Origin: Cuniculiplasma divulgatum
GTDB lineage: Archaea; Thermoplasmatota; Thermoplasmata; Thermoplasmatales; Thermoplasmataceae
Reading direction: 5' to 3'
DNA length: 64,000 bases
Assembly: GCA_031200235.1 (NCBI GenBank)
Contig: CP133595.1
Span: 930,001-994,000, forward strand
Below, in pieces: positions 53,688-63,540 of the stretch. Numbering within the stretch: position 1 is the stretch's first letter; each line of letters starts with the position of its first letter. Made by a program: the position numbers and the translations under genes. Below the pieces are notes generated by a model. It was given only the letters and a program-made list of their open reading frames with translations, had not been told where the DNA came from and searched no databases.

Positions 53688-54972
53688 AAATGCCCTCCGC
53701 CATTTCCTTCACACCCTCTGATACAGTTGGGTGCGGGTGTATGGTGAGACCTATGTCCATTGCATTCAGTCCTGACTCAATGGCAAGTGAAAGTTCCGAT
53801 ATGAGCTCGGAGGAGTGCGGAGCCACAATTCCTGCTCCCCTGACGTTGTTCCTCTCATCTGTGTATATCCGGAATGTTCCAATTGTGTTGTTCATGGAAA
53901 GCGATCTTCCATTGGCCGCTGCAGGGAAAAAGGAAAGCTTGCCAGACAGTTCACCTGTGTAAGAAACTTCAGGGTCGGAGTATATGACGTATGGCATTGC
54001 CCTGTATTCAACCCTGCTGTCTATTCCACATATGTTGTCTGCAGCAATCTCCGCATCATAATATGCCTTGTGTGCAAGCATTGGCTGGCCCGAGACGTCT
54101 CCAATTGCATAGACACCGGGAACGCTTGTCTGCTTCCTGTCGTTGGTCCTGATGTATCCATGATCCATCTCCACTCCAATATTTTCAAGTCCGAAGCCCT
54201 GTGTGTTTGGCTTTCTTCCCACTGTGAGCAGCACATTATCTGCGGTAATTGTTTCTCCTCCCTCAATTTTGACAGTGTAGTTGTCGGCTTTCTCCACAGA
54301 TTCTACCTTTGTTGACGTGCGTACTGTGACCTTCAGCTCTCTCAGCCGGCGCTCCACAGGTTTCACAAGCTCCCTGTCCACTCCTGGCAGTATTCCCTTC
54401 ATCATCTCTATTATTGTCACAGACGTGCCAAGCTTGGCAAAAGCTGTGCCAAGTTCAACACCTATGTATCCTCCGCCAATAATCACAAGGTTTGCAGGAA
54501 CCTTTTTCACGTCAAGGATTTCCCTGTTGTAGTAAACATCCTTCATGGACGGGAATTTGACCGGCACTGAACCGGTTGCAATTATGAGGTTGCTTCCAGT
54601 AAAATCCCTGGAGTTGACAGTTATGGTGTTTCGATCCTTTATGAAAGCCTCTCCCTTCTCAATCTGCACACCGTATGACCTGCAGAGAGTTTCAACACCC
54701 CCGGTCAGGCGTCCTATCATTCCCCATTTCCATTTCTGCCACTCCTCCATATCAATGCTGATGTCGGATTTCACTCCGGGCATATCATGGAGGTAACCCA
54801 CAGAATGGGCCAGTTCTATGAAGGTCTTGGATGGTATGCACCCGTAGTTGAGGCATTCGCCGCCTATACGGTCCTTCTCCACCAGCAGAACCTTCTTGTT
54901 CCTCTGCCCAAGGCGTATTGCAGCGGCATATCCTCCCGGGCCGGATCCTATTATTATGACGTCAAAATCCAT
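53653..54972 (-). CDS. lpd: Dihydrolipoyl dehydrogenase (E3)
   Basis: The 439-residue flavoprotein reoxidises dihydrolipoamide with NAD+. It has IIGSGPGGYAAAIR at the N-terminus, the redox pair Cys40/Cys45 in GGECLNYGC, the NAD motif VIIGGGYIGVELG near residue 165, YAIGDVSG near 290, and the catalytic His/Glu in IHPHPTVSE near the C-terminus. It lies four bases after E2 in the complex operon. Confidence 0.96.
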   Translation of the reverse strand: MDFDVIIIGSGPGGYAAAIRLGQRNKKVLLVEKDRIGGECLNYGCIPSKTFIELAHSVGYLHDMPGVKSDISIDMEEWQKWKWGMIGRLTGGVETLCRSYGVQIEKGEAFIKDRNTITVNSRDFTGSNLIIATGSVPVKFPSMKDVYYNREILDVKKVPANLVIIGGGYIGVELGTAFAKLGTSVTIIEMMKGILPGVDRELVKPVERRLRELKVTVRTSTKVESVEKADNYTVKIEGGETITADNVLLTVGRKPNTQGFGLENIGVEMDHGYIRTNDRKQTSVPGVYAIGDVSGQPMLAHKAYYDAEIAADNICGIDSRVEYRAMPYVIYSDPEVSYTGELSGKLSFFPAAANGRSLSMNNTIGTFRIYTDERNNVRGAGIVAPHSSELISELSLAIESGLNAMDIGLTIHPHPTVSEGVKEMAEGIYGLPLHFKPRS

Positions 54973-54976
54973 GCAT

Positions 54977-56194
54977 TCACCTTACCAGGAAATACTCTGG
55001 CTTCTCAAGGATTTGCTTCACCCTAACCAGGAACCTTGTTGCCATTGCGCCGTCTATAAGCCTGTGATCGCATGACAGTGAAAGATAGGTCTTCATCCGC
55101 TCCTCCCCATCTTCCTTAACTTTTCTGATCCTGTGTACACCCAGAATCGCCACCTCAGGGAAATTGATGATGGGTGTCGACATCAGCCCGCCGATCGTGC
55201 CCACATTAGTGACAGTGAATGTTGAATCCTGAACCTCTGAGAGCTTGAGATCGCTTGTTCTGGCCCTGGAAGCAAGATCCGCAATCTCACTGGCTATTTT
55301 CAGCAGGCTCTTTGTGTCGGCATTCTTGACAACCGCAACCGTAAGGCCGTTTGGGGTATCCACCGCCATGCCGATATTGTAGGATTTTCTCAGGGTATAG
55401 TTCCTGGAAGTCTCGTTGTATATGGCATTAAGGTAGGGGTATTCCTTCAGGGCGACGGTGCATGCTTTCACAAAGAATGATGTGTATGTGACCTTTGTAT
55501 CCATGGAGGCAAGATCAGATATCATTGTGGAGATGCGTGTCATATCCACCTCCTCAACAACGGTGAAATGCGGTATGATCTGCTTGGACTTGGTCATGTT
55601 TTCAAATATGATCCGCCTCAGACCCCTGGGTTCAAGAATTTCATCCTGAGGGTTCTCCAGCACCGGTTCACGTACCTGTTGCACCTGGGCTGGCTCCTTC
55701 TTCACCTGGGTCACGGGCTCAACAACCTTTTCTGCACCTCTTTCAATGTGCTTTTCCAGATCATCAAGAGTTATACGGCCGTTCTGAGCACTGCCGGACA
55801 GGCCTGACAGATCTATGCCCTTCTCCCTGGCTATTCTCCTGACCGCAGGAGAAGCAAGCACCCTGCCTCCTGCTGGCTGGGCTGCGGCAGCCGGGGGGGC
55901 CTCAACTGGTGTTGCTGTTTCCCGTGCCACTGGCTTTTCCTCAGGGGCGGTTTCTCCACTATCTATTACTATCATTTCAGATCCAACGGTAACAACCTGC
56001 CCCTCCTGGAAGAGGATTTTCTTCACCGTTCCCTCAACCGGGGAGGGTATCTTTACCGTGACCTTGTCCGTCATAACTTCCACCATGTCCTGTTCCCTGG
56101 AAACATGATCGCCTTCCTTAACGTGCCATTTTACAATCTCGCCCTCTGACACGCCTTCTCCTATGTCCGGTAACTTGAAACTGTACATTTTCAT
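54977..56194 (-). CDS. 2-oxoacid dehydrogenase E2 (dihydrolipoyl acyltransferase)
   Basis: The product of about 405 residues has an N-terminal lipoyl domain with the lipoylated Lys44 in MTDKVTV and an Ala/Pro-rich linker. A peripheral-subunit-binding domain follows near residues 110-150 (ASPAVRRIAREKGIDLSGL). The C-terminal catalytic domain has the active His in SCDHRLIDGAMA. It forms the core of the complex. The ATG at 56194 overlaps the E1beta stop (TGATGA). Single lipoyl-domain E2 proteins of this type serve branched-chain oxoacid complexes in Thermoplasma. Confidence 0.93.
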   Translation of the reverse strand: MKMYSFKLPDIGEGVSEGEIVKWHVKEGDHVSREQDMVEVMTDKVTVKIPSPVEGTVKKILFQEGQVVTVGSEMIVIDSGETAPEEKPVARETATPVEAPPAAAAQPAGGRVLASPAVRRIAREKGIDLSGLSGSAQNGRITLDDLEKHIERGAEKVVEPVTQVKKEPAQVQQVREPVLENPQDEILEPRGLRRIIFENMTKSKQIIPHFTVVEEVDMTRISTMISDLASMDTKVTYTSFFVKACTVALKEYPYLNAIYNETSRNYTLRKSYNIGMAVDTPNGLTVAVVKNADTKSLLKIASEIADLASRARTSDLKLSEVQDSTFTVTNVGTIGGLMSTPIINFPEVAILGVHRIRKVKEDGEERMKTYLSLSCDHRLIDGAMATRFLVRVKQILEKPEYFLVR

Positions 56195-57153
56195 CACCTG
56201 AATTTCAGAAGCCTGTCAACGGCATCCATTATCCTCTTCTCATTCGGAAGATAATGATCCTCAAGCCTGTATGGAAACGGTGTGTCCGGTCCGGTTACCC
56301 TGAGTATTGGAGCATAGAGGTATTCAATCATCCTTTCAGATATCATTGCGGAAATCTCAGCACCCATTCCCAGCGTCCTTGGAGCCTCATGCACAATCAT
56401 CACCCTGCCTGTTTTCTTCACGGATGCAGAGATGGCATCAATATCCAGCGGGCTGAGAGTCATCAGGTCAATAACATCGGCATCCACCTTGTTCTTTTCA
56501 ACTGCTGCTGCCACCGTGGGTACCATTGAACCATATGTGATGATGGTGATGGAATCCCCTTCCCTAACCTTCCGTGCTTTTCCTATCTGCACCTTGTAGT
56601 CCTGGTCAGGAACATCCATCTTCTGGAACCTGTAGAGTTTCTTGGGTTCAAGGAAGATCACCGGATCGCCAAGGTCAAGAGAGGCTGAAAGTAGCCCCTT
56701 TGCATCATAGGGATTTGAGGGTGTCACAACAGTGAGACCTGCAGTGTGCACGAAGTATGATTCCCCGCTCTGGGAATGATACAGTCCACCGCGTATTCCT
56801 CCTCCATAGGGAGTCCTGAGGACAAGAGGAACAGTGATTTTTCCTGCAGTCCTGTACCTCATCTTTGCCATCTGGTTGATGATCTGATCCATTGCTGTGT
56901 ATATGAAGTCCTGGAACTGGATCTCAGGGACGGGCTTGAGCCCGTAGACAGCCATTCCAATGGCCATTCCAACTATCCCAAGTTCTGTAAGGGGGGTATC
57001 TATCACCCTCTGCTGCCCGTACTTGCTCTGAAGGCCGTCCGTGACCCTGAACACACCCCCGTCTTTTCCGATGTCCTCACCCAGCAGGATTATGGAATCA
57101 TCTGCAGCCATCTTCATGTCAAGTGTGCTGTTTATTGCCTGTACCATGTTCAT
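56194..57153 (-). CDS. 2-oxoacid dehydrogenase E1 beta subunit
   Basis: This product of about 319 residues is the beta subunit of the thiamine-diphosphate decarboxylase. It shows LLGEDIGKDGGVFRVT, VIDTPLTELGIVGMAIG, RTPYGGGIRGG and HSQSGE with the expected His, then VIFLEPKKLYRF. The ATG at 57153 is preferred, with GGTGAG upstream. A TTG at 57162 overlaps the E1alpha stop and is an alternative. It pairs with E1alpha in an a2b2 tetramer. Confidence 0.93.
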   Translation of the reverse strand: MNMVQAINSTLDMKMAADDSIILLGEDIGKDGGVFRVTDGLQSKYGQQRVIDTPLTELGIVGMAIGMAVYGLKPVPEIQFQDFIYTAMDQIINQMAKMRYRTAGKITVPLVLRTPYGGGIRGGLYHSQSGESYFVHTAGLTVVTPSNPYDAKGLLSASLDLGDPVIFLEPKKLYRFQKMDVPDQDYKVQIGKARKVREGDSITIITYGSMVPTVAAAVEKNKVDADVIDLMTLSPLDIDAISASVKKTGRVMIVHEAPRTLGMGAEISAMISERMIEYLYAPILRVTGPDTPFPYRLEDHYLPNEKRIMDAVDRLLKFR

Positions 57154-57158
57154 TGTGC

Positions 57159-58172
57159 TCAAAGGATCTCACCCTTTTCCTCTTTTATTATCCATGTCTC
57201 ATCCTTGTATACGTCCTGGAACATCGTTTCAGGATCTGGTGCCGGTATCTTCTCCTGCTGATCAAACTTCTCGTTGACAATCCTGACAGATTCACTTTTC
57301 ACCTTTTCCACGAGCTGATCGTTGATCAATCCCATGGCCTTCATGGCATTCTGAGTAACCACTATGGGATCGCGATCGGATCCATCCTGAACTATATCGC
57401 TCTCATACTTCGTTGGATCGTCAGATGTGGAGTGCGGTCCCATCCTGAAGCATCTGGCCTCAAGAAGCGCCGGGCCTTTCCCGGACCTCACATGATCCAC
57501 AGCCTGCTGTGCAACCTTGTACATTTCAACCATGTTGTTGCCGTCTGCCTTGAAGCCTGCCATTCCATAGGCTTCAGCCTTTTTCCATATCTCCGTTTTT
57601 GTCTGTTTCTCAACGGGAAGTGAAATTGCAAGGCCGTTGTTTTCGCAGAAGAACAGAACGGGGAGGTTGAAGACTGCAGCCATGTTCATGGCAGAGTGAA
57701 AATCTGGTGTGGAGGAGGAGCCGTCGCCGAAGCTCGCAACCACTATTCCCGGCTCATGGCGGTAGACCTTGGCAAACGCCGTACCCACAGCAAGGGGCAG
57801 GTTGGTTGCAACAGGGCTGGGAACAGACATGAAGTTGTAATCCCTGGCAACCAGGTGGCTTGGCATCTGCCGGCCCTTTGCAAGATCATCCCTGTTTCCG
57901 AATACCTGATTCAGTATTATTTCAAGGGGAACGCCACGATGCAGCATCATTGGCACGTCCCTGTAATACTCATAGAGCAGGTCATCCTTGGATAGCGCCA
58001 TGGAGAGCCCTATCTGCGCAGCCTCCTGGCCCATGGTGGGAGTATAGAAGCCCACCCTTCCCTGCCTCTGTGCTGTTATAATCTTCTTGTCAAGGGTCCT
58101 GGAAAGAATCATTGCCCCAAAACCCCTGATGTGCTTTTCCTTCTCTACCTGTTCATTAATTACTTCAGTCAT
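57159..58172 (-). CDS. 2-oxoacid dehydrogenase E1 alpha subunit
   Basis: The 337-residue subunit holds the thiamine diphosphate motif GDGSSSTPDFHSAMN and FFCENNGLAIS, and the phosphate-loop region RMGPHSTSDDPTKY. These match branched-chain or pyruvate-type E1alpha. It starts 14 bases inside the upstream lipA stop region and is coupled to E1beta. The substrate range (branched-chain oxoacids, pyruvate) is not decided by sequence alone. Confidence 0.93.
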   Translation of the reverse strand: MTEVINEQVEKEKHIRGFGAMILSRTLDKKIITAQRQGRVGFYTPTMGQEAAQIGLSMALSKDDLLYEYYRDVPMMLHRGVPLEIILNQVFGNRDDLAKGRQMPSHLVARDYNFMSVPSPVATNLPLAVGTAFAKVYRHEPGIVVASFGDGSSSTPDFHSAMNMAAVFNLPVLFFCENNGLAISLPVEKQTKTEIWKKAEAYGMAGFKADGNNMVEMYKVAQQAVDHVRSGKGPALLEARCFRMGPHSTSDDPTKYESDIVQDGSDRDPIVVTQNAMKAMGLINDQLVEKVKSESVRIVNEKFDQQEKIPAPDPETMFQDVYKDETWIIKEEKGEIL

Positions 58173-59022
58173 TTTTCAACCTCCTTTTTGCCCATGCCTC
58201 CGCAGCCCTGTAGGATGTCCTCACAAGGGGACCGGAAGCCACGAATGAGAATCCCATGGAATAGGCCATCTTCTCAAATTTGCTGAACCTCTCCACAGGG
58301 GAATACTCCACAACCTCAAGCTGCATCCTGGATGGACGCAGGTACTGCCCAATCGTTACGATGTCCACACCTGCTGACCTGAGATCCTCCAGGGTCTCTG
58401 CAACCTCATCATCCTGCTCGCCAAGTCCCAGCATTATGGACGATTTAGTCAGCATTTCCGGATTAACTGCCTTCACAAACCTCAGAAGTTCAAGAGACTG
58501 ATCATAGCCGGCTCTTGGATCCCTGACCCCTGGCGTAAGCCTTCTTACAGTCTCCACGTTGTGTGCAAGAACCGATGGCTCAGCATCTATTATCATACGA
58601 ATTAGATCTTTTTCCCCACGGAAATCAGGAATGAGAACTTCCACATGTGGGATTTCCTGCTTCACCCTGCTGATCACACTGGAAAAGTGGTGCGCTCCCT
58701 GGTCCGGGAGATCGTCCCTGTCGACCGATGTGATGACAACATAGCTGAGTTCCATAAGTTTTGCGGCCTGCGCAACTTTTTCAGGCTCATCCGGATCAAG
58801 GGGCTGCATCCTTCCGTGGGTTACAGAACAGAATCTGCATCCTCGAGAGCAGTTGCTGCCCATTATCATAAACGTGGCCGTGCCAGATCCCCAGCATTCT
58901 GCCACATTTGGACACCTGGCCTCTTCACATACAGTATGAAGAGTACGTGCATGGATAGTTTCCCTCAGCCTGACATAATTCTCACCTGAGGGTATGTTAA
59001 CCTTGACGTATTCCGGTCTCAC
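58165..59022 (-). CDS. lipA: Lipoyl synthase
   Basis: The 285-residue radical SAM enzyme has the N-terminal auxiliary cluster cysteines (Cys32, Cys37, Cys43 in CEEARCPNVAEC) and the radical SAM motif CSRGCRFC at residues 58-65. The C-terminal RTSYRAAE has the arginine/serine pattern that binds the auxiliary cluster. It inserts two sulfurs into octanoyl-E2. The start is a GTG at 59022. It is the first gene of the complex operon and overlaps E1alpha. Confidence 0.94.
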   Translation of the reverse strand: MRPEYVKVNIPSGENYVRLRETIHARTLHTVCEEARCPNVAECWGSGTATFMIMGSNCSRGCRFCSVTHGRMQPLDPDEPEKVAQAAKLMELSYVVITSVDRDDLPDQGAHHFSSVISRVKQEIPHVEVLIPDFRGEKDLIRMIIDAEPSVLAHNVETVRRLTPGVRDPRAGYDQSLELLRFVKAVNPEMLTKSSIMLGLGEQDDEVAETLEDLRSAGVDIVTIGQYLRPSRMQLEVVEYSPVERFSKFEKMAYSMGFSFVASGPLVRTSYRAAEAWAKRRLKND

Positions 59023-59199
59023 AGTTCAATATGCAAATATTATATTCATAGCTATCGTTCTGAAAATACTGAAATTGACCATAAATGTATCACAATGTTT
59101 TTATAGAGGCCATGGAAACAGTTTTTTTCGCATTCTTCCAGTCCTTTCCAGGCATGATAAAATTCCAGGAAACAGTGTGAACATCATATCCTGCCAACA

Positions 59200-59658
59200 T
59201 CAGGGGCCAACAACAAGCGTCACCACAAGATTTCCAACGAAGTTGGCGGAGGGTGTTGAAACAGTGAATGAAAGTGTTGCGGTAGAGCCTGGTTTCAGAA
59301 GAATGGGGAGATTGGATGATGATTTTATCATGAATCCAGACGTATCAGAGGATATTGAGAGAACAGAGCTGGGTGAAGTGCCCCTGTCACGGAGGGTTAT
59401 GGTAAATGTATGATCCGTGCCGCCGGATATTGTATGGACATTCTCCTGAATATACTGGACAGACGGCCCAAGATTTCCGGAACCTGCTGTGTATTGCATA
59501 TTAACCTGAAGCCACATCACATTCACGGTATCCCCGGTGCTCATGTGTGAAAATGCGAAGTATCCCGAAACAATGATAATAACAGCAATGGCAACATAGG
59601 TCATCCTTTTTCTGTTGGTCTTCAGTTCCGGAGAGTACTGGGATTCAATGGGCTGCAT
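59200..59658 (-). CDS. Membrane-anchored hypothetical protein
   Basis: From the ATG at 59658 the product has 152 residues. A basic segment (ELKTNRKR) precedes one membrane helix (about residues 15-36), and the rest is a Ser/Thr-rich outward domain with the beta-strand pattern of an immunoglobulin-like fold (PGSTATLSFTVST). No family is recognised. In-frame codons reach further upstream to 59766 but the ATG at 59658 gives a sensible N-terminus. Confidence 0.6.
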   Translation of the reverse strand: MQPIESQYSPELKTNRKRMTYVAIAVIIIVSGYFAFSHMSTGDTVNVMWLQVNMQYTAGSGNLGPSVQYIQENVHTISGGTDHTFTITLRDRGTSPSSVLSISSDTSGFMIKSSSNLPILLKPGSTATLSFTVSTPSANFVGNLVVTLVVGP

Positions 59659-59802
59659 GCTGATGAGTGATCGCAGATTCAATAAATAAGCCTGATCACT
59701 CAGAATCATCTCACCATCCCTGATGACCGAATTCGTCAGGAACGTAAGGAAGAATGCTGTCTGCAAACAACTTATATATGTAACCCGTGATAACCAGAAC
59801 TG

Positions 59803-61782
59803 ATGGCAGTTCCCATTACCAGCCCAACGCTGGCTTTCATAGGAAACACCGAATTGATCATCGATTACGTTCTTTCATTCACAATAGTCCCATTCGTCCT
59901 GTACTGGTGGTACCGGTCATACAGCAGAATGGGCATAACATTCAGGAAGATGGTTGATTATGGCTGGCACAACGGCCCGCGAATGATAAAGCAGATTCTC
60001 GGCTACGGTTTCTTCCACCGGAAAAACCTCAAGAACAGGTATGCGGGAATCATGCACTTCCTGATTTCGTGGGGCATTCTGATACTCTTCATTGCCACGT
60101 CACTCATATTCCTCTCCCATGATCTGCTGAAGCCCACCATTCACCAGGGAATTCTCGTTGGGGACTTCTACCTCAATTTCGAGGTATGGGCCGATCTGGG
60201 CGGCGTAATGCTGGTTGCCGGAGTCATAATGGCATATGCCAGGCGCCTGCACAAGAAGGTGAAGCTGGACACAAAGAATGAAGACTATATCCTTCTCACT
60301 GCGCTGCTCATAATGGCACTGGAGGGGTTCTTCCTTGGGGCGCTGAAGATATATCTCTTCAGGCAGTCATTCGACGTTTACAGGTTTGTGGAGTGGCCCA
60401 TGAGCTACCTCTTTGGAACCATGAGCGCCACCACGGGAATTGAACTGTACCGGATAATGTGGATGGTTCATGTCATAACAGGATTCCTGCTGGCGGCTTA
60501 CCTTCCATTCTCCAAGCTGTCCCATATGGCACTTGCAATGGTCATGATTGGCGAGAAGAAGATCAGGAACAGGGGCGAACTTCCAACCCCATTCATTCTG
60601 GCAGACGCACTGGAGACTGGCAATTTCGATTTCAAGGTTGGAACAAAGAACATCAGTGATCTCACCTCGTTCCAGAAGATAGATGCACTTGCATGCACAG
60701 ACTGCGGGAGATGTGAGAGGGCCTGCCCGGCAGTAATGGCCGGCACCGATCTGAGCCCAAGGGCAGTGGTTCAGAATATCAAGAAGAACGTCTATGGAGA
60801 CGGGGAACTTACCCAGATGGTCCTTACGGAAAACGCCGCCTGGGCCTGCACCACATGCCAGGCCTGTGTTGAGGAGTGCCCCGTTCTCATTGAACCGTTT
60901 TCCTTCATAATGGATGTGAGGAAGAATCTCGTAATGGAGAACAGGTTCAGCAAACAGACAGGGACCTATTTCAACAATCTTACAAATACCCAGAATCCCT
61001 TCGGAAACAGCCCTTCTGACAGGGATGCAATGCTGGAAGTTGCCCCGAAATTCCAGGAAGGGACGGAATACCTGTACTGGGTTGGCTGCATGGGCGCCTT
61101 TGATCCGCGGGACAACAAGACAGCAAGAACCATAATTTCATTACTTAAGAAAGCCGGTGTGAATTTCGGAATACTGGGCTCCGAGGAGAAGTGTGTGGGT
61201 GAAACAGCACGCAGAATGGGTGAAGAGGGAAGATACCAGGAACTGGTAATGCAGAACGTGGAAACGCTTAATGGCCATGGCGTGAAGAAAATCATAACTG
61301 CATGCCCCCATTGCTACAACACATTCAAGAATGAATATCCAAAGTTTGGATTGAATGCGGAAGTTGTTCACCACAGTAAGTTTCTTGCGGATCTGGTTGA
61401 GGAAGGAAAACTCAATGTTAAGAAGACCACGGAGACGGTAACGCTTCATGATCCCTGTTATCTTGGGCGGGTAAACAATGAGTATGACAACACCAGATTC
61501 ATCCTGAATTCGGCATCCGATCTCAGGGAAATGGAAAAATCCAGGGAAAACAGCATGTGTTGCGGTGCAGGTGGCGGCAATTACTGGTACAAGGTTGAGA
61601 GCCAGGATTCCATCAGCCAGATAAGGATGAAGCAGGCCCTGGAGACAGGTGCAAACAAGCTGGCTGTGGCATGTCCTTTCTGCATGCCCATGATGGAAGA
61701 CGCCTCAAGGACACTGAACGCCAGTGACAAAATACAGATAAAGGATATTGCAGAAATTATTCAAGAGAATCTCGTGGAATAA
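59803..61782 (+). CDS. Membrane Fe-S oxidoreductase (HdrD-like, ETF:quinone type)
   Basis: The 659-residue protein has an N-terminal membrane part of about five or six helices, similar to the cytochrome b-like subunit of nitrate reductase and HdrE. Two [4Fe-4S] sites lie near 298 (CTDCGRCERACP) and 350 (CTTCQACVEECP). Two CCG-type blocks follow, WVGCMGAFD and HDPCYLGRVN with SMCCGAGGGNYW. Such proteins accept electrons from electron transfer flavoprotein and reduce quinone. An etfA gene lies at 63541. It could also serve an Hdr-like or lactate system. Confidence 0.85.
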   Translation: MAVPITSPTLAFIGNTELIIDYVLSFTIVPFVLYWWYRSYSRMGITFRKMVDYGWHNGPRMIKQILGYGFFHRKNLKNRYAGIMHFLISWGILILFIATSLIFLSHDLLKPTIHQGILVGDFYLNFEVWADLGGVMLVAGVIMAYARRLHKKVKLDTKNEDYILLTALLIMALEGFFLGALKIYLFRQSFDVYRFVEWPMSYLFGTMSATTGIELYRIMWMVHVITGFLLAAYLPFSKLSHMALAMVMIGEKKIRNRGELPTPFILADALETGNFDFKVGTKNISDLTSFQKIDALACTDCGRCERACPAVMAGTDLSPRAVVQNIKKNVYGDGELTQMVLTENAAWACTTCQACVEECPVLIEPFSFIMDVRKNLVMENRFSKQTGTYFNNLTNTQNPFGNSPSDRDAMLEVAPKFQEGTEYLYWVGCMGAFDPRDNKTARTIISLLKKAGVNFGILGSEEKCVGETARRMGEEGRYQELVMQNVETLNGHGVKKIITACPHCYNTFKNEYPKFGLNAEVVHHSKFLADLVEEGKLNVKKTTETVTLHDPCYLGRVNNEYDNTRFILNSASDLREMEKSRENSMCCGAGGGNYWYKVESQDSISQIRMKQALETGANKLAVACPFCMPMMEDASRTLNASDKIQIKDIAEIIQENLVE

Positions 61783-61835
61783 TCCATGGGCGGATTATTC
61801 CCATCTCAAAATAAATCTAATATATAGTATATGTC

Positions 61836-61851
61836 ATAGCTATATAGCTAT
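61836..61851. promoter_or_regulatory. 16-bp perfect palindrome upstream of a PHS-type MFS gene
   Basis: ATAGCTATATAGCTAT is fully self-complementary and lies about 60 bases before the ATG at 61913 in A/T-rich sequence. The block AGCTATATAG also occurs at 52356-52365 upstream of the related transporter gene. It may be a promoter element or an operator. Confidence 0.4.
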
Positions 61852-61912
61852 AGACCTGACAATATATTATTTGCATCACGCTTATTCCCGGCTTTGAAAT
61901 TTATCTTCTGGT

Positions 61913-63361
61913 ATGACTACCGAAACAAAACCGGACTTGATAGAGTCCATAAATGACACAAAAACCAGTGGTTTCCATTACAAGACCTGGCTTGTGTCCG
62001 GGCTTGGCTTCTTCACAGACGCTTACGACCTGTTCATAATAGGGGTGGTAACCAGCATATTTGTGCTATCTGGATGGAGCAAGTTCACGACACTGCAGTC
62101 ATCACTGCTGGATTCCACAGCTCTGCTATCGGCAGTTATTGGTGCTATGATATTCGGAAGGCTGCTTGACAAGCTTGGCAGAAAAGCAGTATATGGTATT
62201 GAACTCATAATACTTGTAATAGGTGCTCTTGGAAGCGCATTCCTGACGCCAACAAACGGGGTTAACATACTCATAATATGGAGGTTCATCCTGGGTATTG
62301 GAATAGGCGGAGATTATGCAACAAGCTCAACCATAATGGCAGAATACTCCAATACTGCCCACAGGGGAAAGCTTGTGGGAATGGTGTTTTCAATGCAGTC
62401 CCTTGGTCTACTTGCAGGGCCGCTTGTATCACTTGGCCTGATATATTCCGGCATGAGCCTTACACTTGTGTGGAAGCTTCTCCTGGCATTCGGTGCAATC
62501 CCGGCGCTCATAGTGGTGTATTACAGGAGGAAAATGCCTGAAACACCCAGATACCTTCTCAGGGTCAGGGGAGATGCGCAGGGAGCCGCTAAGAACTGGC
62601 AGAAATATACGGGAATAGCGGCTTCGGCAGATGCGGAAACTGAGACAGTAAAAGAATCATGGACGCAGATACTGAAGCAGAGGAAGTTTATCCTCACATT
62701 GCTGGGGACAGCGGGAACATGGTTCCTCATGGACTGGGCACTCTATGGTAACTCCATCATGTCCAGCTCAATGCTTGGCGTACTTGTGCCTGCATCAGTG
62801 ACAGGGCTTCATCACCTCATAAGGACAACGGAATATTCAGCAATGGTATTCGGCTTTGCAGCCCTGCCAGGATACTGGCTTGCAACGTTCACCATAGACA
62901 GGATTGGAAGGAAGACCATACAGTCCATAGGATTTGCCGCAATGGCAGTTTCCTTCGGAATACTTGGCATATTCCACCAGCTGCTTTCAGCTTCATATAT
63001 TGTGGAGTTCCTGACAGTGTACGGCCTGAGTTACTTCTTCATAGAATTCGGGCCAAATGTGACAACCTTCATATATCCACCAGAAGTGTTCCCAACCAAG
63101 GTGAGGGGCTTCGGTGCAGGAGCTTCGGCTGCCGGAGGAAAGACAGGGGCTTTCATTGGAACCTTCCTGAATGCCATAATACTGGCATCATCAATAGGTG
63201 AATCTGGGCTCTTCCTGATACTGGCATTTCTCGCAGTGATAGGTCTGGTGTTCACACTGGTACTTCTGCCGGAACCCAAGATGCAGGACCTGGATCAGAT
63301 CTCAGGGGAGAATGCCCTTCTGGCAGGGACTCCTGTTAAGACTGGCATGAAGCAGCACTGA
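61913..63361 (+). CDS. MFS transporter, PHS/sugar-symporter type
   Basis: The 482-residue protein has 12 helices and the N-terminal GLGFFTDAYDLFIIG signature of phosphate:H+ symporter relatives. Loop motifs GRLLDKLGRKAVYGIE and DRIGRKTIQSIGF are in place. It is clearly paralogous to the 50824-52296 transporter. Phosphate or an organic anion is likely. The gene ends with T-rich sequence before the convergent etfA. Confidence 0.88.
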   Translation: MTTETKPDLIESINDTKTSGFHYKTWLVSGLGFFTDAYDLFIIGVVTSIFVLSGWSKFTTLQSSLLDSTALLSAVIGAMIFGRLLDKLGRKAVYGIELIILVIGALGSAFLTPTNGVNILIIWRFILGIGIGGDYATSSTIMAEYSNTAHRGKLVGMVFSMQSLGLLAGPLVSLGLIYSGMSLTLVWKLLLAFGAIPALIVVYYRRKMPETPRYLLRVRGDAQGAAKNWQKYTGIAASADAETETVKESWTQILKQRKFILTLLGTAGTWFLMDWALYGNSIMSSSMLGVLVPASVTGLHHLIRTTEYSAMVFGFAALPGYWLATFTIDRIGRKTIQSIGFAAMAVSFGILGIFHQLLSASYIVEFLTVYGLSYFFIEFGPNVTTFIYPPEVFPTKVRGFGAGASAAGGKTGAFIGTFLNAIILASSIGESGLFLILAFLAVIGLVFTLVLLPEPKMQDLDQISGENALLAGTPVKTGMKQH

Positions 63362-63540
63362 AATCATTTTCACCTGACAAAATTTTTTCCACTTTTATTC
63401 TCATTCCAAATTTTATGGGACATCAAAATTTTTCTGGGCCAAAATTATTTTACAACTGGGAAAAGAGAGCGTCAATGAACTGCTTCAAAAAGTTGATTAT
63501 TTAAAAAAAAAATCCATAAATAAAAGGTGATGTCCCGGCA

